Of a stretch of 64,000 nt of DNA, positions 35,568-45,312 are shown in pieces. The position numbers were made by a program, and so were the translations under genes. The stretch comes from Virgibacillus ihumii (GTDB lineage Bacteria > Bacillota > Bacilli > Bacillales > Amphibacillaceae). How positions within the stretch are numbered: position 1 is the stretch's first letter; each line of letters opens with the position of its first letter. The stretch is taken from NCBI RefSeq assembly GCF_902726655.1, contig NZ_CACVAN010000001.1, forward strand, positions 1,178,001-1,242,000, given 5' to 3'. The notes beneath the pieces are model-generated. The model had not been told where the DNA came from and ran no database searches. It saw only the letters and a list, made by a program, of their open reading frames with translations.

Positions 35568-37994
35568 TTAAGATCTTACATATGCATCAAACTGGTCATT
35601 AACCTTTCCTACAATTTCCTGATAAGACTGTTCAACTTCATTATCTTTCAGCGTCTTTTCAGCGTCCTGATACAACAAACTAATGGCAATTGACTTTTTA
35701 CCTTCTTCCAAATGCTCCCCTTTATATACATCAAATATGTGGACATTCTGAACCAGCGGAGCTCCCGTTTTCTCAATAAGTTCTTTAATATCGCCGGCCT
35801 GAACATTTTCATCCACGATAAAAGCGATATCCCTTGAAACGGATGGATACTTCGGAATCGGTCTGTAGCTGATTGTATTACGGTATACTTCAAACACATA
35901 ATCCATATCAATATCAAATACATACGTTTCTTTAATATCGAGTTTTTTCTCCAATCTTGGATGAACCTGCCCCAAGTAACCAACCGTTTGTCCCTTTACA
36001 GTTACAACAGCACATCTTCCCGGATGAAGATCAGCGATTTTACCCTGTTTAAAGTCAACTTCGATATCGAGGAAATCGAACAACCCTTCCACAATTCCTT
36101 TAACAAGGTAAAAGTCTACCTGTTTCTTCTCTTGCTGCCACAGGTGTGTAAGCCAGTTACCTGTAAGCACACCCGACGCCCTTAATTTCTCATTTGGTTG
36201 TTCAGTCAGTTCTTTTTCATCTGAAATAAAAACTGTCCCCAGTTCATAATAGGCAAGATCCCTCTGATTCCTGGCCAAGTTATGTGATATGGTTTGCAGC
36301 AGTTCAGGAATAAGACTTAACCTAAGTGTTTTATGATCTTCCGTCATCGGCATGGATAAATGAACCTGATTTGGATTCAACTTGGCTATCTCCGGGCTGA
36401 CAAACTTTCCTGCCCATTCTTCCTTGGTCAAAGAATACGTAATAGTTTCCATCAAGCCGGCACTTTGCAAGTAACCTTTCACTTCCCGTTTTAATAGCTG
36501 GTGATTTGTAAGTCCACCTGCCTGTGACGAGCCTTCAGGTAACGTAAACGGAAGATTATCATAGCCATAGATCCGGGCAACTTCCTCCAGCATATCTTCA
36601 AAAATGGTAATATCCCCACGTCGGGTTGGAACAGTTACTGAAAAATGATCATCATGCTGTTCAAATGAAAATTGCAATCTGTCTAAAATAGCAGCGATGT
36701 CACCTGTGTCAATTTGTGTGCCAAGACGCTTGTTGATTTCAGCGGTATTAATCGCAACTACTTTCTCGGAACGGTCCAGTTCATCAAATATTGCAGGTTC
36801 AGCCAGCACAGTCCCGCCTGCATATTGCTGCAGAAGATGTGCTGCCCGCATGCCTGCACGGTAAACACGGTTAGGATCTATACCTTTCTCAAATCGGGTA
36901 CTTGACTCACTTCGCAACCCAGTTTCTTTAACCGTCCTTCTAACAGACTTAGGATCAAAATATGCAGCTTCCAGCAAAATGGCTTTTGTATCATTGTTAA
37001 CTTCTGTTTTTGCACCGCCCATAACACCTGCCAGTGCAACAGGTTCGGTACCGTTGGTTATGGCGAGATTATCTGATGAAAGATTCCTTTCCACATCATC
37101 CAGCGTAACCATTTTTTCATTTTCATTGGCCCGGCGCACAACAATTTTATCCGAATTCAACAAATCAAAATCAAATGCATGCAGCGGCTGGCCATATTCG
37201 AGCAAAACATAGTTAGTAATATCGACAACATTGTTAATTGGTCTTATACCGGCTGCCGTCAATGCATTGCGCATCCACAGTGGTGATTTCCGAATTTCCA
37301 AATCTTTAATGATAAACGCTCCATAATAAGGATTTAATTCCGGAGCATCCACATCCACTGTTACGTAATCTGTTGCTTTTTCGGCACTGAAATTCACCGA
37401 TTCATCAGGGAGCGTTATATTTTGATTTAATATTGCCGCTACCTCGTATGCTACCCCCAGCATGCTCAAACAATCCGCACGGTTGGGTGTCAAATCGAAC
37501 TCCAATACCGCATCATTCAGGTTTAATAACGGTTCAATAGCTTCACCTACTGCGGTATCGTTCGGGAACACAAAAATCCCTTCAGCAATATCCTTGGGCA
37601 CATACTTTTCTTCAATACCCAGCTCCTGCAAGGAACAAATCATGCCATTTGATTCGACACCGCGCAATTTCACCTTCTTAATTTTGAAGTTTCCCGGAAG
37701 AACTGCGCCAGGCTTGGCAACTGCCACTTTTTGACCTTGTTTGATATTCGGTGCACCGCAAATAATCTGCAATGTTTCGTCACCAACATCAACCTGGCAC
37801 AAACTCAATTTATCCGCATTCGGATGTTTCCCGCATGACTCCACATAGCCTGTTACAATACCGGAACTCTTTTCAGCGATATACTCTATTCCATCCACTT
37901 CAATCCCGGTTTTCGTTATTTTTTCAGCAAGTTCCACCGGGCTGATATCCCCGATATCCACATAATTCTTTAACCAGTTAACAGATACTAACAT
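35568..37994 (-). CDS. pheT: Phenylalanine--tRNA ligase beta subunit
   Basis: An 808-residue subunit of the (alpha-beta)2 synthetase. Domains in order: N-terminal core with OB-fold tRNA-binding segment (about 40-150, NADKLSLCQVDVG), B3/4 editing domain (about 210-390, RPINNVVDITNYV), B5 (about 400-475), catalytic-like domain, and the C-terminal FDX-ACB anticodon-binding domain (about 715-808, YPSVSRDIAFIVDE). Its ATG overlaps the pheS stop by 1 nt (TAATG) and uses AAAGGAGGT inside pheS. Confidence 0.97.
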   Translation of the reverse strand: MLVSVNWLKNYVDIGDISPVELAEKITKTGIEVDGIEYIAEKSSGIVTGYVESCGKHPNADKLSLCQVDVGDETLQIICGAPNIKQGQKVAVAKPGAVLPGNFKIKKVKLRGVESNGMICSLQELGIEEKYVPKDIAEGIFVFPNDTAVGEAIEPLLNLNDAVLEFDLTPNRADCLSMLGVAYEVAAILNQNITLPDESVNFSAEKATDYVTVDVDAPELNPYYGAFIIKDLEIRKSPLWMRNALTAAGIRPINNVVDITNYVLLEYGQPLHAFDFDLLNSDKIVVRRANENEKMVTLDDVERNLSSDNLAITNGTEPVALAGVMGGAKTEVNNDTKAILLEAAYFDPKSVRRTVKETGLRSESSTRFEKGIDPNRVYRAGMRAAHLLQQYAGGTVLAEPAIFDELDRSEKVVAINTAEINKRLGTQIDTGDIAAILDRLQFSFEQHDDHFSVTVPTRRGDITIFEDMLEEVARIYGYDNLPFTLPEGSSQAGGLTNHQLLKREVKGYLQSAGLMETITYSLTKEEWAGKFVSPEIAKLNPNQVHLSMPMTEDHKTLRLSLIPELLQTISHNLARNQRDLAYYELGTVFISDEKELTEQPNEKLRASGVLTGNWLTHLWQQEKKQVDFYLVKGIVEGLFDFLDIEVDFKQGKIADLHPGRCAVVTVKGQTVGYLGQVHPRLEKKLDIKETYVFDIDMDYVFEVYRNTISYRPIPKYPSVSRDIAFIVDENVQAGDIKELIEKTGAPLVQNVHIFDVYKGEHLEEGKKSIAISLLYQDAEKTLKDNEVEQSYQEIVGKVNDQFDAYVRS

Positions 37995-39043
37995 TAAAGG
38001 ATACCTCCTTTAGCATGATGATACTGACGCAGAAAACGTACGTCATTTGTATAGAACTGACGGATATCATCGATGCCGTATTTCAGCATTGCGATACGAT
38101 CCGGTCCCATTCCGAACGCAAATCCCGTATACATTTCGGGATCATATCCGGCCATTTCCAGCACACGCGGATGGACCATGCCGGCACCCAGAATTTCAAT
38201 CCAGCCTGACTGTTTACAGACAGAACAGCCTTCACCGTGGCAAACTTTACAGGATATATCCATTTCGACGGAAGGTTCAGTGAAAGGGAAAAAGCTTGGA
38301 CGCAGCCTGATTTCCCGGTCCTGTCCGAACATTTTTTTGGCAAACCGGTTAAGGATGCCTTTCAAATCGCTCATCCGCACATTTTTGTCCACGTACAACC
38401 CTTCAATTTGTGTGAATTGATGGGAGTGTGTGGCATCATCTGTATCGCGGCGGTAAACCTTTCCGGGGCAAATCATTTTAACCGGCTGATCACCTTCGTA
38501 CTGATTCATTGTTCGGGCCTGAACAGGTGATGTATGTGTTCTGAGCAGCAGTTCATTGGTTATATAAAATGTATCCTGCATATCACGTGCCGGATGGTCT
38601 TTCGGCAGGTTCAGGGCTTCAAAATTATAATAGTCTGTTTCCACTTCTGGGCCTTCTTTTATTTCAAAACCCATTCCAACAAACAAATCCTCAATCTCCT
38701 CAATAATGCTGGTTAACAGATGTGGTCCGCCTACCTGCACAGGCCGGCCAGGCAACGTAACGTCTAATGTTTCTTTTTCCAATTGTTCTTCCAATGCCTT
38801 TTCTTCAAGTACGTCACTTTTCTCTTCAATTTTTGCCGAAATTGTTTCCCTGACCTTGTTGGCTATTTCACCGACAACTGGCCGTTCTTCTTTGGAAAGT
38901 TTCCCCATTCCTCTGAGAACACCTGTCAATGACCCTTTTTTGCCAAGAACTGCCACTTTAATAACCTGCAGTTCTTTTAAGGAATCGGCATTGTTGATTT
39001 GTTTCAATGTTTCTTCCTGAATGGCGTACAGCTCATCCTTCAT
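37994..39043 (-). CDS. pheS: Phenylalanine--tRNA ligase alpha subunit
   Basis: A 349-residue catalytic subunit that aminoacylates tRNA-Phe. The N-terminal coiled coil (about 1-85) contacts tRNA; class II motifs include [16 protein letters not shown], motif 2 near [17 protein letters not shown] and motif 3 [14 protein letters not shown]. The Cys-rich [12 protein letters not shown] segment is normal for Firmicutes PheS. Two adjacent ATGs follow AGGAGG; the second is used here for better spacing. Controlled by a Phe T-box. Confidence 0.96.
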   Translation of the reverse strand: MKDELYAIQEETLKQINNADSLKELQVIKVAVLGKKGSLTGVLRGMGKLSKEERPVVGEIANKVRETISAKIEEKSDVLEEKALEEQLEKETLDVTLPGRPVQVGGPHLLTSIIEEIEDLFVGMGFEIKEGPEVETDYYNFEALNLPKDHPARDMQDTFYITNELLLRTHTSPVQARTMNQYEGDQPVKMICPGKVYRRDTDDATHSHQFTQIEGLYVDKNVRMSDLKGILNRFAKKMFGQDREIRLRPSFFPFTEPSVEMDISCKVCHGEGCSVCKQSGWIEILGAGMVHPRVLEMAGYDPEMYTGFAFGMGPDRIAMLKYGIDDIRQFYTNDVRFLRQYHHAKGGIL

Positions 39044-39123
39044 CATGATTCCTCCTCGTATAATTTGTTCATGAAGCACGGTAATGCAATAGCAGCAATC
39101 TGCATGGACTAAAAATGCAAACA

Positions 39124-39395
39124 CAAAAACCCCGCCCCCTTATCGAAGGGACGAGGTTGTCAAGTCGCGGTACCACCCTTATTGACACAACTATTATGTG
39201 TCCGGCTCATGTTTTGATAACGGATAAAATTACCCGGTACACCTTTACTTGTATCAACAAGGTCCAAGTGTCTGCTCCAGAGTGAAATGTAATAATTCAT
39301 CGGCAGAGATGTTTGCAGTCTATGACACCTCTTCCCTTAGCCGACGCTTTCGATTATTACGTGCTCTTTCGTTGCATGTATTGTTCATCATTAGC
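39124..39395 (-). ncRNA. T-box leader (tRNA-Phe) of pheST
   Basis: The minus strand contains the T-box core AGGGTGGTACCGCG (39166-39180) whose TGG pairs with uncharged tRNA NCCA. The terminator (about 39126-39158, a long GC-rich stem ending in GGTTTTTG) follows. Stem I lies at about 39260-39390; the candidate specifier codon is TTC at 39284-39286, matching Phe. Uncharged tRNA-Phe would stabilise the antiterminator and turn pheST on. Confidence 0.92.
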
Positions 39396-39410
39396 ATTTA
39401 AAATCAATTA

Positions 39411-40145
39411 TTATCTTCTAATATAATACATTAAGATGCCGGCTGCAACACTAACGTTCAACGACTCTGCATTTCCATATATCGGAATGTTGACAATTGA
39501 ATCCGCAAGCCGCAATATACCATTTTGTATCCCTGCTCCTTCATTACCGACAATCAATGCTGTTTTGTCAGGGACAGTTGCTGTTTCGAATGGTACAGAT
39601 TCAGTTAAAGCCGATGCCCAAATTTCATACCCCTGCTGCTTCAAATCGGGGATTTCATTTATAATGTTCACGTGATAAACGGCTATGTGAAACAATGATC
39701 CTTGTGTAGCGCGAATCACTTTATCATTATATGGATCCACCGTTCCATCGCCAAGCAGAACCGCATCAAACCCTGCAGAATCGGCTGTTCGGATAATTGT
39801 ACCGAGATTTCCCGGATCTTGTATGGCATCCACCAGCAAAACCGCATTTCCTCCGCTTGCAGCGATTTCCTTCATTTCGACAACCGCCGCTATCCCTTGC
39901 GGTGCTTCCGTACGTGCTGCATATTTAAAAACTTCGGAGCTGACATAAACAACGATACCCTGAGACCAGTCAGGAACCGTTTTTCCTTCCTCAGCTATTA
40001 CTTCGAGTACTTTCCAGCCACTTCTGTATGCTTCATCAATCAGGTGATACCCTTCAATAAAAAAAGTACCAGTCTGTTCCCGATCTTTTCGTTTCCCCAG
40101 CCTTTTCCACTGTTTAACCCTGTTATTATGAACCGAAGTTATCAT
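39411..40145 (-). CDS. SpoU/TrmH-family RNA 2-prime-O-methyltransferase (YsgA)
   Basis: A 244-residue SPOUT methyltransferase. The N-terminal substrate-binding domain (about 1-90) carries KDREQTGTFFIEGYHLIDEA; the knotted AdoMet-binding domain has the three SpoU motifs: DPGNLGTIIRTADSAGF, LIVGNEGAGI and NIPIYGNAESLNVSVAAGIL. The target is probably 23S rRNA. Start MITSVHNNR is chosen because AAGGA lies 8 nt upstream; earlier in-frame ATGs overlap that site. Located between pheS and sspI, as in B. subtilis. Confidence 0.92.
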   Translation of the reverse strand: MITSVHNNRVKQWKRLGKRKDREQTGTFFIEGYHLIDEAYRSGWKVLEVIAEEGKTVPDWSQGIVVYVSSEVFKYAARTEAPQGIAAVVEMKEIAASGGNAVLLVDAIQDPGNLGTIIRTADSAGFDAVLLGDGTVDPYNDKVIRATQGSLFHIAVYHVNIINEIPDLKQQGYEIWASALTESVPFETATVPDKTALIVGNEGAGIQNGILRLADSIVNIPIYGNAESLNVSVAAGILMYYIRR

Positions 40146-40387
40146 ACCATTCATCCTTATCAGCTTTTTTTGTTCCCTGTTAACTGGCAATAAGACCCCA
40201 CTTCAGGCTCCTGAAAAGATGAGTAAGATAATTGTAGGAACAAAAGCCAGTAAAGGTCCGATTTTGCTCACCTGACAATCGGTGGATTATAACCTCTGAT
40301 TGAAGGTTTACTTTATTATCATACATATTTCCAACTGTTTTGGTCAAACTATCGTTAATCCAAAAAAATTGTGTGAGGTGTTTATCA

Positions 40388-40612
40388 ATGGATTTGAATT
40401 TACGCAAAGCAATTGTTACCAACATTGCTTCCAACGATCAGGAACAACTTGAAGCCACTATCGTGGATGCCATTCAACAAGGTGAGGAGAAAATGCTGCC
40501 GGGTCTCGGCGTGCTTTTCGAACTCATCTGGAATCAATCCGATGAAGAAAACAGGCAGGAAATGATTGATTCCCTTGAACAAGGAGTCAAACAGGCATCA
40601 AGTCAGGAATAA
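40388..40612 (+). CDS. sspI: Small acid-soluble spore protein SspI
   Basis: A 74-residue minor SASP of the spore core. [20 protein letters not shown] and [16 protein letters not shown] (each shown in part) are highly conserved in the SspI family. In B. subtilis sspI is transcribed in the forespore by SigG. A CATACAT at 40320-40326 resembles a SigG -10, but the -35 is unclear. Start MDLNLRK has GAGGTG upstream. Small terminator follows. Confidence 0.95.
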   Translation: MDLNLRKAIVTNIASNDQEQLEATIVDAIQQGEEKMLPGLGVLFELIWNQSDEENRQEMIDSLEQGVKQASSQE

Positions 40613-40636
40613 AAACTCAATCATATGAAAAAAATC

Positions 40637-40666
40637 AAGATAGATGCCCTGATCAGCATCTGTCTT
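40637..40666 (+). terminator. Terminator after sspI
   Basis: AAGA-AGATGC pairs with GCATCT-TCTT around an 8-nt loop, each arm carrying one unpaired base, followed by TTTTTTT. It starts 25 nt past the sspI stop. Confidence 0.82.
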
Positions 40667-40714
40667 TTTTTATAAAATGCTTTTATATATAGGGTATTCT
40701 TTTCGCACTATCCA

Positions 40715-41031
40715 TAAACTGCGACGTAGTGTGATGTTTTACCTCCGCTGCGGAAATACACGTCGCTTTCACTTTCGAGCATAAGTGCGACATCTGCTCA
40801 AGCAAACTTTCGCAGTGTCTTCTTTACCGTGAGCGGCTGATACCACTACACCAGTCCGGGTGAGCGGAGGGCGGTGACTCCTGCGGGAACAGCACGAGTC
40901 CGAAGACCCCGCAGAGTGGTTTTCTCGAGGAGGCTGAGGCCGTGCCCGCGGAAAGCATCCGCCCGGAGCGATCTCGGACGGCGGGGAGAAAAGCGGATGT
41001 TATTAGAAAACAGCAGTTACGTCGCAGTTTA
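40715..41031. repeat. 317-bp intergenic element bounded by 14-bp inverted repeats
   Basis: TAAACTGCGACGTA (40715-40728) and its exact complement TACGTCGCAGTTTA (41018-41031) bound a GC-richer block in otherwise AT-rich DNA. Inside are a short inverted partial copy (about 40744-40770, CCGCTGCGGAAATACACGTC) of the dispersed repeat seen at 48.3 kb, and a fuller direct copy (40861-40970). CATCCGC/GCGGATG (40956-40962, 40993-40999) is a further inner inverted repeat. No open reading frame or transposase is present. It could be a miniature mobile element or a structured RNA. Confidence 0.75.
40861..40970 (+). repeat. Dispersed structured repeat, copy 1
   Basis: This copy shares with 48295-48410 the ordered blocks GCGGAGG, GACTCCTGCGGGA, GACCCCGCAG, CGAGGAGG, GCCCGCGGAAAGC and CCGGAGCG. 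CTGCGGG (40881-40887) pairs with CCCGCAG (40908-40914), and GGGCGG with CCGCCC closes the outside. Similar CTCCTGCGGGA repeats are common between genes in Bacillaceae genomes (from memory). The biological role is not established. Confidence 0.8.
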
Positions 41032-41265
41032 ATTCGACTACAGGGTTATATAGCATCATGCATTCACAAAGATTCCAACATAAAATAAGTCTTTATACCC
41101 GTAATATGACATTTATACTTAATACTATGAATCTTACGTCCTAATTTACATCTATTATACATTCAATATTCATCTAATTTGAAACTAAATCTATTAAAAT
41201 ATCTTTAACTCAAAACAAAAACACAACGAAAGAACTATTTCATCTGCACCTTATTTCGACACTAT
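41032..41265. other. AT-rich stretch without recognisable content
   Basis: Between the inverted-repeat element and the promoter of the exporter operon lies AT-rich DNA with stop codons in all frames. I see no gene, RNA motif or repeat in it. Its length could host further upstream binding sites. Confidence 0.5.
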
Positions 41266-41330
41266 TTGACTATAATTCCAAAAAATAGTATATAATGTTT
41301 TTATTAGTTATTAAGATTGTATCTTAATAA
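41266..41330 (+). promoter_or_regulatory. Promoter and palindromic operator of the 41.4-46 kb exporter operon
   Basis: TTGACT (41266-41271), 17 bp and TATATA (41289-41294), or 19 bp and TATAAT (41291-41296), form a SigA-type promoter. A perfect 10-bp inverted repeat with a 3-nt spacer (TTATTAAGAT at 41308-41317, ATCTTAATAA at 41321-41330) lies where transcription should start. A dimeric repressor of the TetR, MarR or GntR type could bind it. No regulator gene is in the operon. Confidence 0.7.
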
Positions 41331-41374
41331 TACATATACTTATAAGGAATTACAGGGAGGAGAGTTCAAGAATT

Positions 41375-42952
41375 ATGGATGAGACAGTTAATAATGGAAA
41401 CAAGAAACAGGGACTTCCTAAAAAAGTAATTGCCATTTTAGTAGTTGCTTTAGTTATTATTGGTGGAAGTGTAGCAGCCTATGCCCTGTTGGCCGGATCT
41501 GCCAAAGCACAATACTTCCTGGCAGAAAAGAACACTATTGAATTTATTGGTGAACAACTGGAGGAACGGTACCAGCCGGAGTTTGACTGGGCCAAGCAGG
41601 CAAGTGAAAATCCGACCGAAACCACTCTCGAATTATCAGCTGAATATAATGGCCCACCCGCAATGGGAATGCCTGTGAACCCACAGATTTTGAATAACGC
41701 AACAATTGACTTGACAACACAGCTGGACCAACAGGAAACAGAACTATCCACCGATGTCCAGGTAAATTTTGGAGGATTGACCATTAACGATATGAGCATA
41801 TACATGAATGCTGATGATTTAATGTTGCAACTTCCTTTTTTGCAAGAAACCCTTAAAATTACCGACAAAGGGCTGAGCAAACTGCTTAAGGAATCTGACC
41901 CCACAATAAATGGTGAGCTCGATTTCAAAGCATTTTTCAAAAGCATGAATGGGGCATTGTCAGAAGAGGACCGGAAATATATCAAGGAAGAATACCTGAC
42001 CTTTATTTATGAACAACTTCCAAAAGATGCTTTCCAATCATCGGAAGAAACTGTGAATGTTCAGGACAAGTCCATTGATACGAAAAAAATAACAATGAAC
42101 CTTTCCGAAAAACAAGTAAAAGATATTATCACGTCCGTCCTTGAAAAGATGCAGAAAGATGATAAATTAAAGGGAATGATCAAAGACCAGATTAAGATTC
42201 AACAATTTGGAACACTATCTGCTGGTGCCGTGGCCAATCCGGTTCAGAATGCCATGGAAAACTTCGATAAATCTCTTGAAGAAGCAATGAAGGGAGTAAA
42301 AGATTTTCAGATTCCGGAAGGCCTGACATCCGAAATATGGATTAACGATGATCTGATTGTGAAACGAAACATGGAAATCAGCATGGCTCCCCAAGATACT
42401 GAGCCTGCCACATTCAGTCTGAACGGTACACAGTTGTTGTCCGACAGCACCCAAAAAGTTAACTATAAAATGAGTGTTGTTAACCCTGCAATAAACGAGG
42501 AGTCATCATTCAATATAACTGCCAATCTATCAAATAAAGATAACAAACTGGAGGATTCGATTTCTCTTTCGGGTGGAGATACAACAATTACGTACAATGG
42601 ATCATCCACACTTGAAGATAACACACGGGAATTCGAGCGGACACTAGCTGTAGAAGGCGCGGGAACATTTATATGGACTGGCGAAGCATCGTATAACAAT
42701 GATAGAATGTCGTCAGAGAATACGTTGACGATGGAAGCACCTGATTTACAACAGGATATGATCAGCCTGCAGATTGATAAAGAAGCGAAAACTATTAAAA
42801 AAGTTAAGCAGCCGGATGATTCAAATGTAAAGGATATTGGCAAAATGTCCGCTATGGAAATTCAGCAATACATCCAGCAGGAAGTAAGGCCGCAATTCCA
42901 GCAGTGGTTCATGCAAATTATGGGTGTTCCTGGTGGCACACAGGGTTTTTAA
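41375..42952 (+). CDS. Uncharacterised membrane-anchored extracytoplasmic protein of an ABC exporter operon
   Basis: A 525-residue protein with a short basic cytoplasmic tail (NGNKKQGLPKK), one transmembrane helix (about 18-40, VIAILVVALVIIGGSVAAYA) and a large outside domain of about 480 residues. This domain is acidic, rich in beta-prone segments, free of Cys and full of Thr/Asn, with a Gln-rich C-terminal tail (about 490-525). It looks like a cell-surface receptor or accessory subunit. I do not recognise a characterised family. The GGAGG is 14 nt from the ATG, longer than usual, and no closer start exists. It leads the operon, 15 nt before the first permease. Confidence 0.85.
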   Translation: MDETVNNGNKKQGLPKKVIAILVVALVIIGGSVAAYALLAGSAKAQYFLAEKNTIEFIGEQLEERYQPEFDWAKQASENPTETTLELSAEYNGPPAMGMPVNPQILNNATIDLTTQLDQQETELSTDVQVNFGGLTINDMSIYMNADDLMLQLPFLQETLKITDKGLSKLLKESDPTINGELDFKAFFKSMNGALSEEDRKYIKEEYLTFIYEQLPKDAFQSSEETVNVQDKSIDTKKITMNLSEKQVKDIITSVLEKMQKDDKLKGMIKDQIKIQQFGTLSAGAVANPVQNAMENFDKSLEEAMKGVKDFQIPEGLTSEIWINDDLIVKRNMEISMAPQDTEPATFSLNGTQLLSDSTQKVNYKMSVVNPAINEESSFNITANLSNKDNKLEDSISLSGGDTTITYNGSSTLEDNTREFERTLAVEGAGTFIWTGEASYNNDRMSSENTLTMEAPDLQQDMISLQIDKEAKTIKKVKQPDDSNVKDIGKMSAMEIQQYIQQEVRPQFQQWFMQIMGVPGGTQGF

Positions 42953-42967
42953 TGAGGAAGTGAACAC

Positions 42968-44188
42968 ATGACGTTTTTCAACCATATCATCCTTTTTTTA
43001 CAAAATGATTTAAAGAAATTGAAGAGGAAGTGGATCTCACTTCCTCTTCTTTTACTGTTTCCAATCATAATTGTAGCATTATGTGCGGTAATTGCCGTTT
43101 CCATTTTTTCACCCAATGAAAAGGATCCGATTCAAGTAGGACTCGTTGATCTCGATCAGTCAAAAGAGACAAAGATGGTTATTAATCTGATTGAAGAATC
43201 CTCACAATTAGGTAATTACATACAAATTAAAGGCCTTACCAAGCAACTGGCGAAGCGTAAAACAAACAATGTACTGAGCGCTTATATCACGTTTCCGGAA
43301 GGTTTTACAGAAGACTTATACAATGGTACACCTGTTACGCTTTATGTTACAGGAAATCCGAACAAACGGACCAATAGCTATATGGTTAAAGAACTGCTCG
43401 ACAGCATTGCCAGACATATTCGGACGTCACAGGCAAATATCCTGGCGATTAATCATTATGCCAAGCAATTACCCATAAGTGAATCGGATCGTGAAGATAT
43501 GCTGTTTCAACAGTTCACTAATTTTCTGATGTATACAATCGGAAAAGATAAAATTATCGACGAGGAACAATTAATCAACGCTGCAACAAGTTCCCCTCTC
43601 CACTATTATTTACTTTCCGGGTGGTTTATTATTGTTACCATTTGGCTGTTATCCTTTTATTCATTTTTCACACGGGAAGATGAAGAACGTATGAAACGAC
43701 GGATGGCTTTATATGGTGTCACAACACTTGTTCAATTGATTTCCAAAATGATTACGGTCTTTATGATGACAGCCGTCTTAGCTGCAGCGGCTCTGTATAT
43801 ATGTGTTCCCCTAATGAACATAACGCTTTATGGTGAAGACATGCTCCGAATAAGTATTATTACGGGATTATACAGCATAACGTTTCTGACATCACTTGCA
43901 ATGATAGAAAAATTACTCACCTGGCAAAAGGTTCGCGTGCTGATGCAGGTCTTATTCACATTGGTGCTGCTGCTTGCAAGTGGGGCAATACTGCCGACTC
44001 TGTATTTTCCACTGTATATACAAAATTTGCTTCCATATGTCTTTGCAAGTGAGACCTTTTACTGGTTGCAGGAAATTCTTTTAAATAACAGATTGTATGC
44101 TGATTTTATACCATTATCACTGATGGCCGCAGTCGCAGTCTTCCTTTTCTTTGGATTGTCAATCTTGAAGGAGCGTGGTATGAGGTGA
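42968..44188 (+). CDS. ABC-2 type transporter permease (first)
   Basis: A 406-residue membrane protein with the ABC-2 exporter layout: an N-terminal helix (about 25-48), a large extracytoplasmic domain (about 50-220), then five or six helices (about 220-402). VGLVDLDQSKET and VLSAYITFPEGFTEDL in the outside domain resemble the YhaP/NatB/DrrB-like ABC2_membrane_3 family. Ribosome site GAGGAAG. It probably pairs with the next permease as a heterodimer. Substrate unknown. Confidence 0.88.
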   Translation: MTFFNHIILFLQNDLKKLKRKWISLPLLLLFPIIIVALCAVIAVSIFSPNEKDPIQVGLVDLDQSKETKMVINLIEESSQLGNYIQIKGLTKQLAKRKTNNVLSAYITFPEGFTEDLYNGTPVTLYVTGNPNKRTNSYMVKELLDSIARHIRTSQANILAINHYAKQLPISESDREDMLFQQFTNFLMYTIGKDKIIDEEQLINAATSSPLHYYLLSGWFIIVTIWLLSFYSFFTREDEERMKRRMALYGVTTLVQLISKMITVFMMTAVLAAAALYICVPLMNITLYGEDMLRISIITGLYSITFLTSLAMIEKLLTWQKVRVLMQVLFTLVLLLASGAILPTLYFPLYIQNLLPYVFASETFYWLQEILLNNRLYADFIPLSLMAAVAVFLFFGLSILKERGMR

Positions 44189-45312
44189 AAAGCATAATCG
44201 AAACACGTATCATCCATTGGAAAAAGCAAGGCTTCAGCCTCGTTTTCTGGCTTTTGTTTCCGATAATCGCAACATGGGTAATTATTGCTGGAACAAATTC
44301 GCTTGCAAATGACTCGAAAATTCCAGTTGGCATTGTATTGGAAGAACAATCAGACGCTTCATTGGAGCTTGTTGAGGAAGTAAAGTCCGCTCCATTAGTC
44401 CGTACAGCTATCCTCTCTGAAGATGAAGCACTTTACAAACTGCGTAAACACGATCTTGACAGTGTTTTCATTATCCATGAAGGCTTTCAGGAAAAAGTCT
44501 TACAGAATGAGCGTAATAAGCTGATAACAGGTTATCAATCAGATTTATCCTTTGCATTCACGCCAGTTAAAGAAATGATTTTATCCTATGTTCAACAGGA
44601 AACCGGCAGGGCAAAAGCAGCATTTGTCGTACAGCAGCTGGAAAGCAAATACAACGGTAATAAAAATTGGCCTGCTGAAGACATCATCGAAAAAAGCAAA
44701 GAAATCCAACAGGAAGAAAATCTGCTTACGACCTCGTTTTCGTTTAGTGATCCATCCATGGAAACCGGAGAAAACCGGTCATTATTTTCAATCTGGGGAA
44801 TTTGGGGTCTATTAAGTATCTTATCAGCTTTATTTATTTTTGACTGGGTAATCAAAGAAAAGAATGCGAAAGCGGCTGTCCGATTTGCATTCACACGTAC
44901 ACCATTAAAGTCCTATTTAATGCAGAATTTTATACTGTATGTGATATTATTTTTGATTGTTGATGTTGCAGCTGTTGTCTCTTTCTATTTATTGTTTGGA
45001 GAGTGGATCAGCATTCTTAATCTGATAATATTCCGAATATGGATAAGCATGGGAGCATTTTTGCTTGCGCAGCTGTTTTCAAATACGTATGTATACTACA
45101 TGGCATCATTCGGCTTAATTCTTATTACAGGAATTTGCAGTGGAGCAATATTACCATCAGGAATCATTTCAAATTGGACATGGTTTGAACAGCTAAATCC
45201 ACTCCGTCCACTAATCAAAGGTGAATTTATCAGTTTATGGACGATTATGATCATTGTGATTTTCACCGTTTGGTTATTAAGAAAGGAGAAAAGCGATGCT
45301 TCGTATATGTAA
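44185..45312 (+). CDS. ABC-2 type transporter permease (second)
   Basis: A 375-residue paralogue of the preceding gene with the same plan: N-terminal helix (about 17-38), outside domain (about 40-205) with VGIVLEEQSDASLELVEEV and LDSVFIIHEGFQEKV, then about six helices to the C-terminus. It starts with GTG, which overlaps the preceding stop by 4 nt (GTGA). This tight coupling supports equal synthesis and a heterodimeric channel. Substrate unknown. Confidence 0.88.
   Translation: MKSIIETRIIHWKKQGFSLVFWLLFPIIATWVIIAGTNSLANDSKIPVGIVLEEQSDASLELVEEVKSAPLVRTAILSEDEALYKLRKHDLDSVFIIHEGFQEKVLQNERNKLITGYQSDLSFAFTPVKEMILSYVQQETGRAKAAFVVQQLESKYNGNKNWPAEDIIEKSKEIQQEENLLTTSFSFSDPSMETGENRSLFSIWGIWGLLSILSALFIFDWVIKEKNAKAAVRFAFTRTPLKSYLMQNFILYVILFLIVDVAAVVSFYLLFGEWISILNLIIFRIWISMGAFLLAQLFSNTYVYYMASFGLILITGICSGAILPSGIISNWTWFEQLNPLRPLIKGEFISLWTIMIIVIFTVWLLRKEKSDASYM

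Noticed and set aside
40715..41031. CRISPR array or insertion sequence at the repeat-rich gap
   Set aside because: The repeats are not regularly spaced short direct repeats, and no transposase frame exists within or beside the element.
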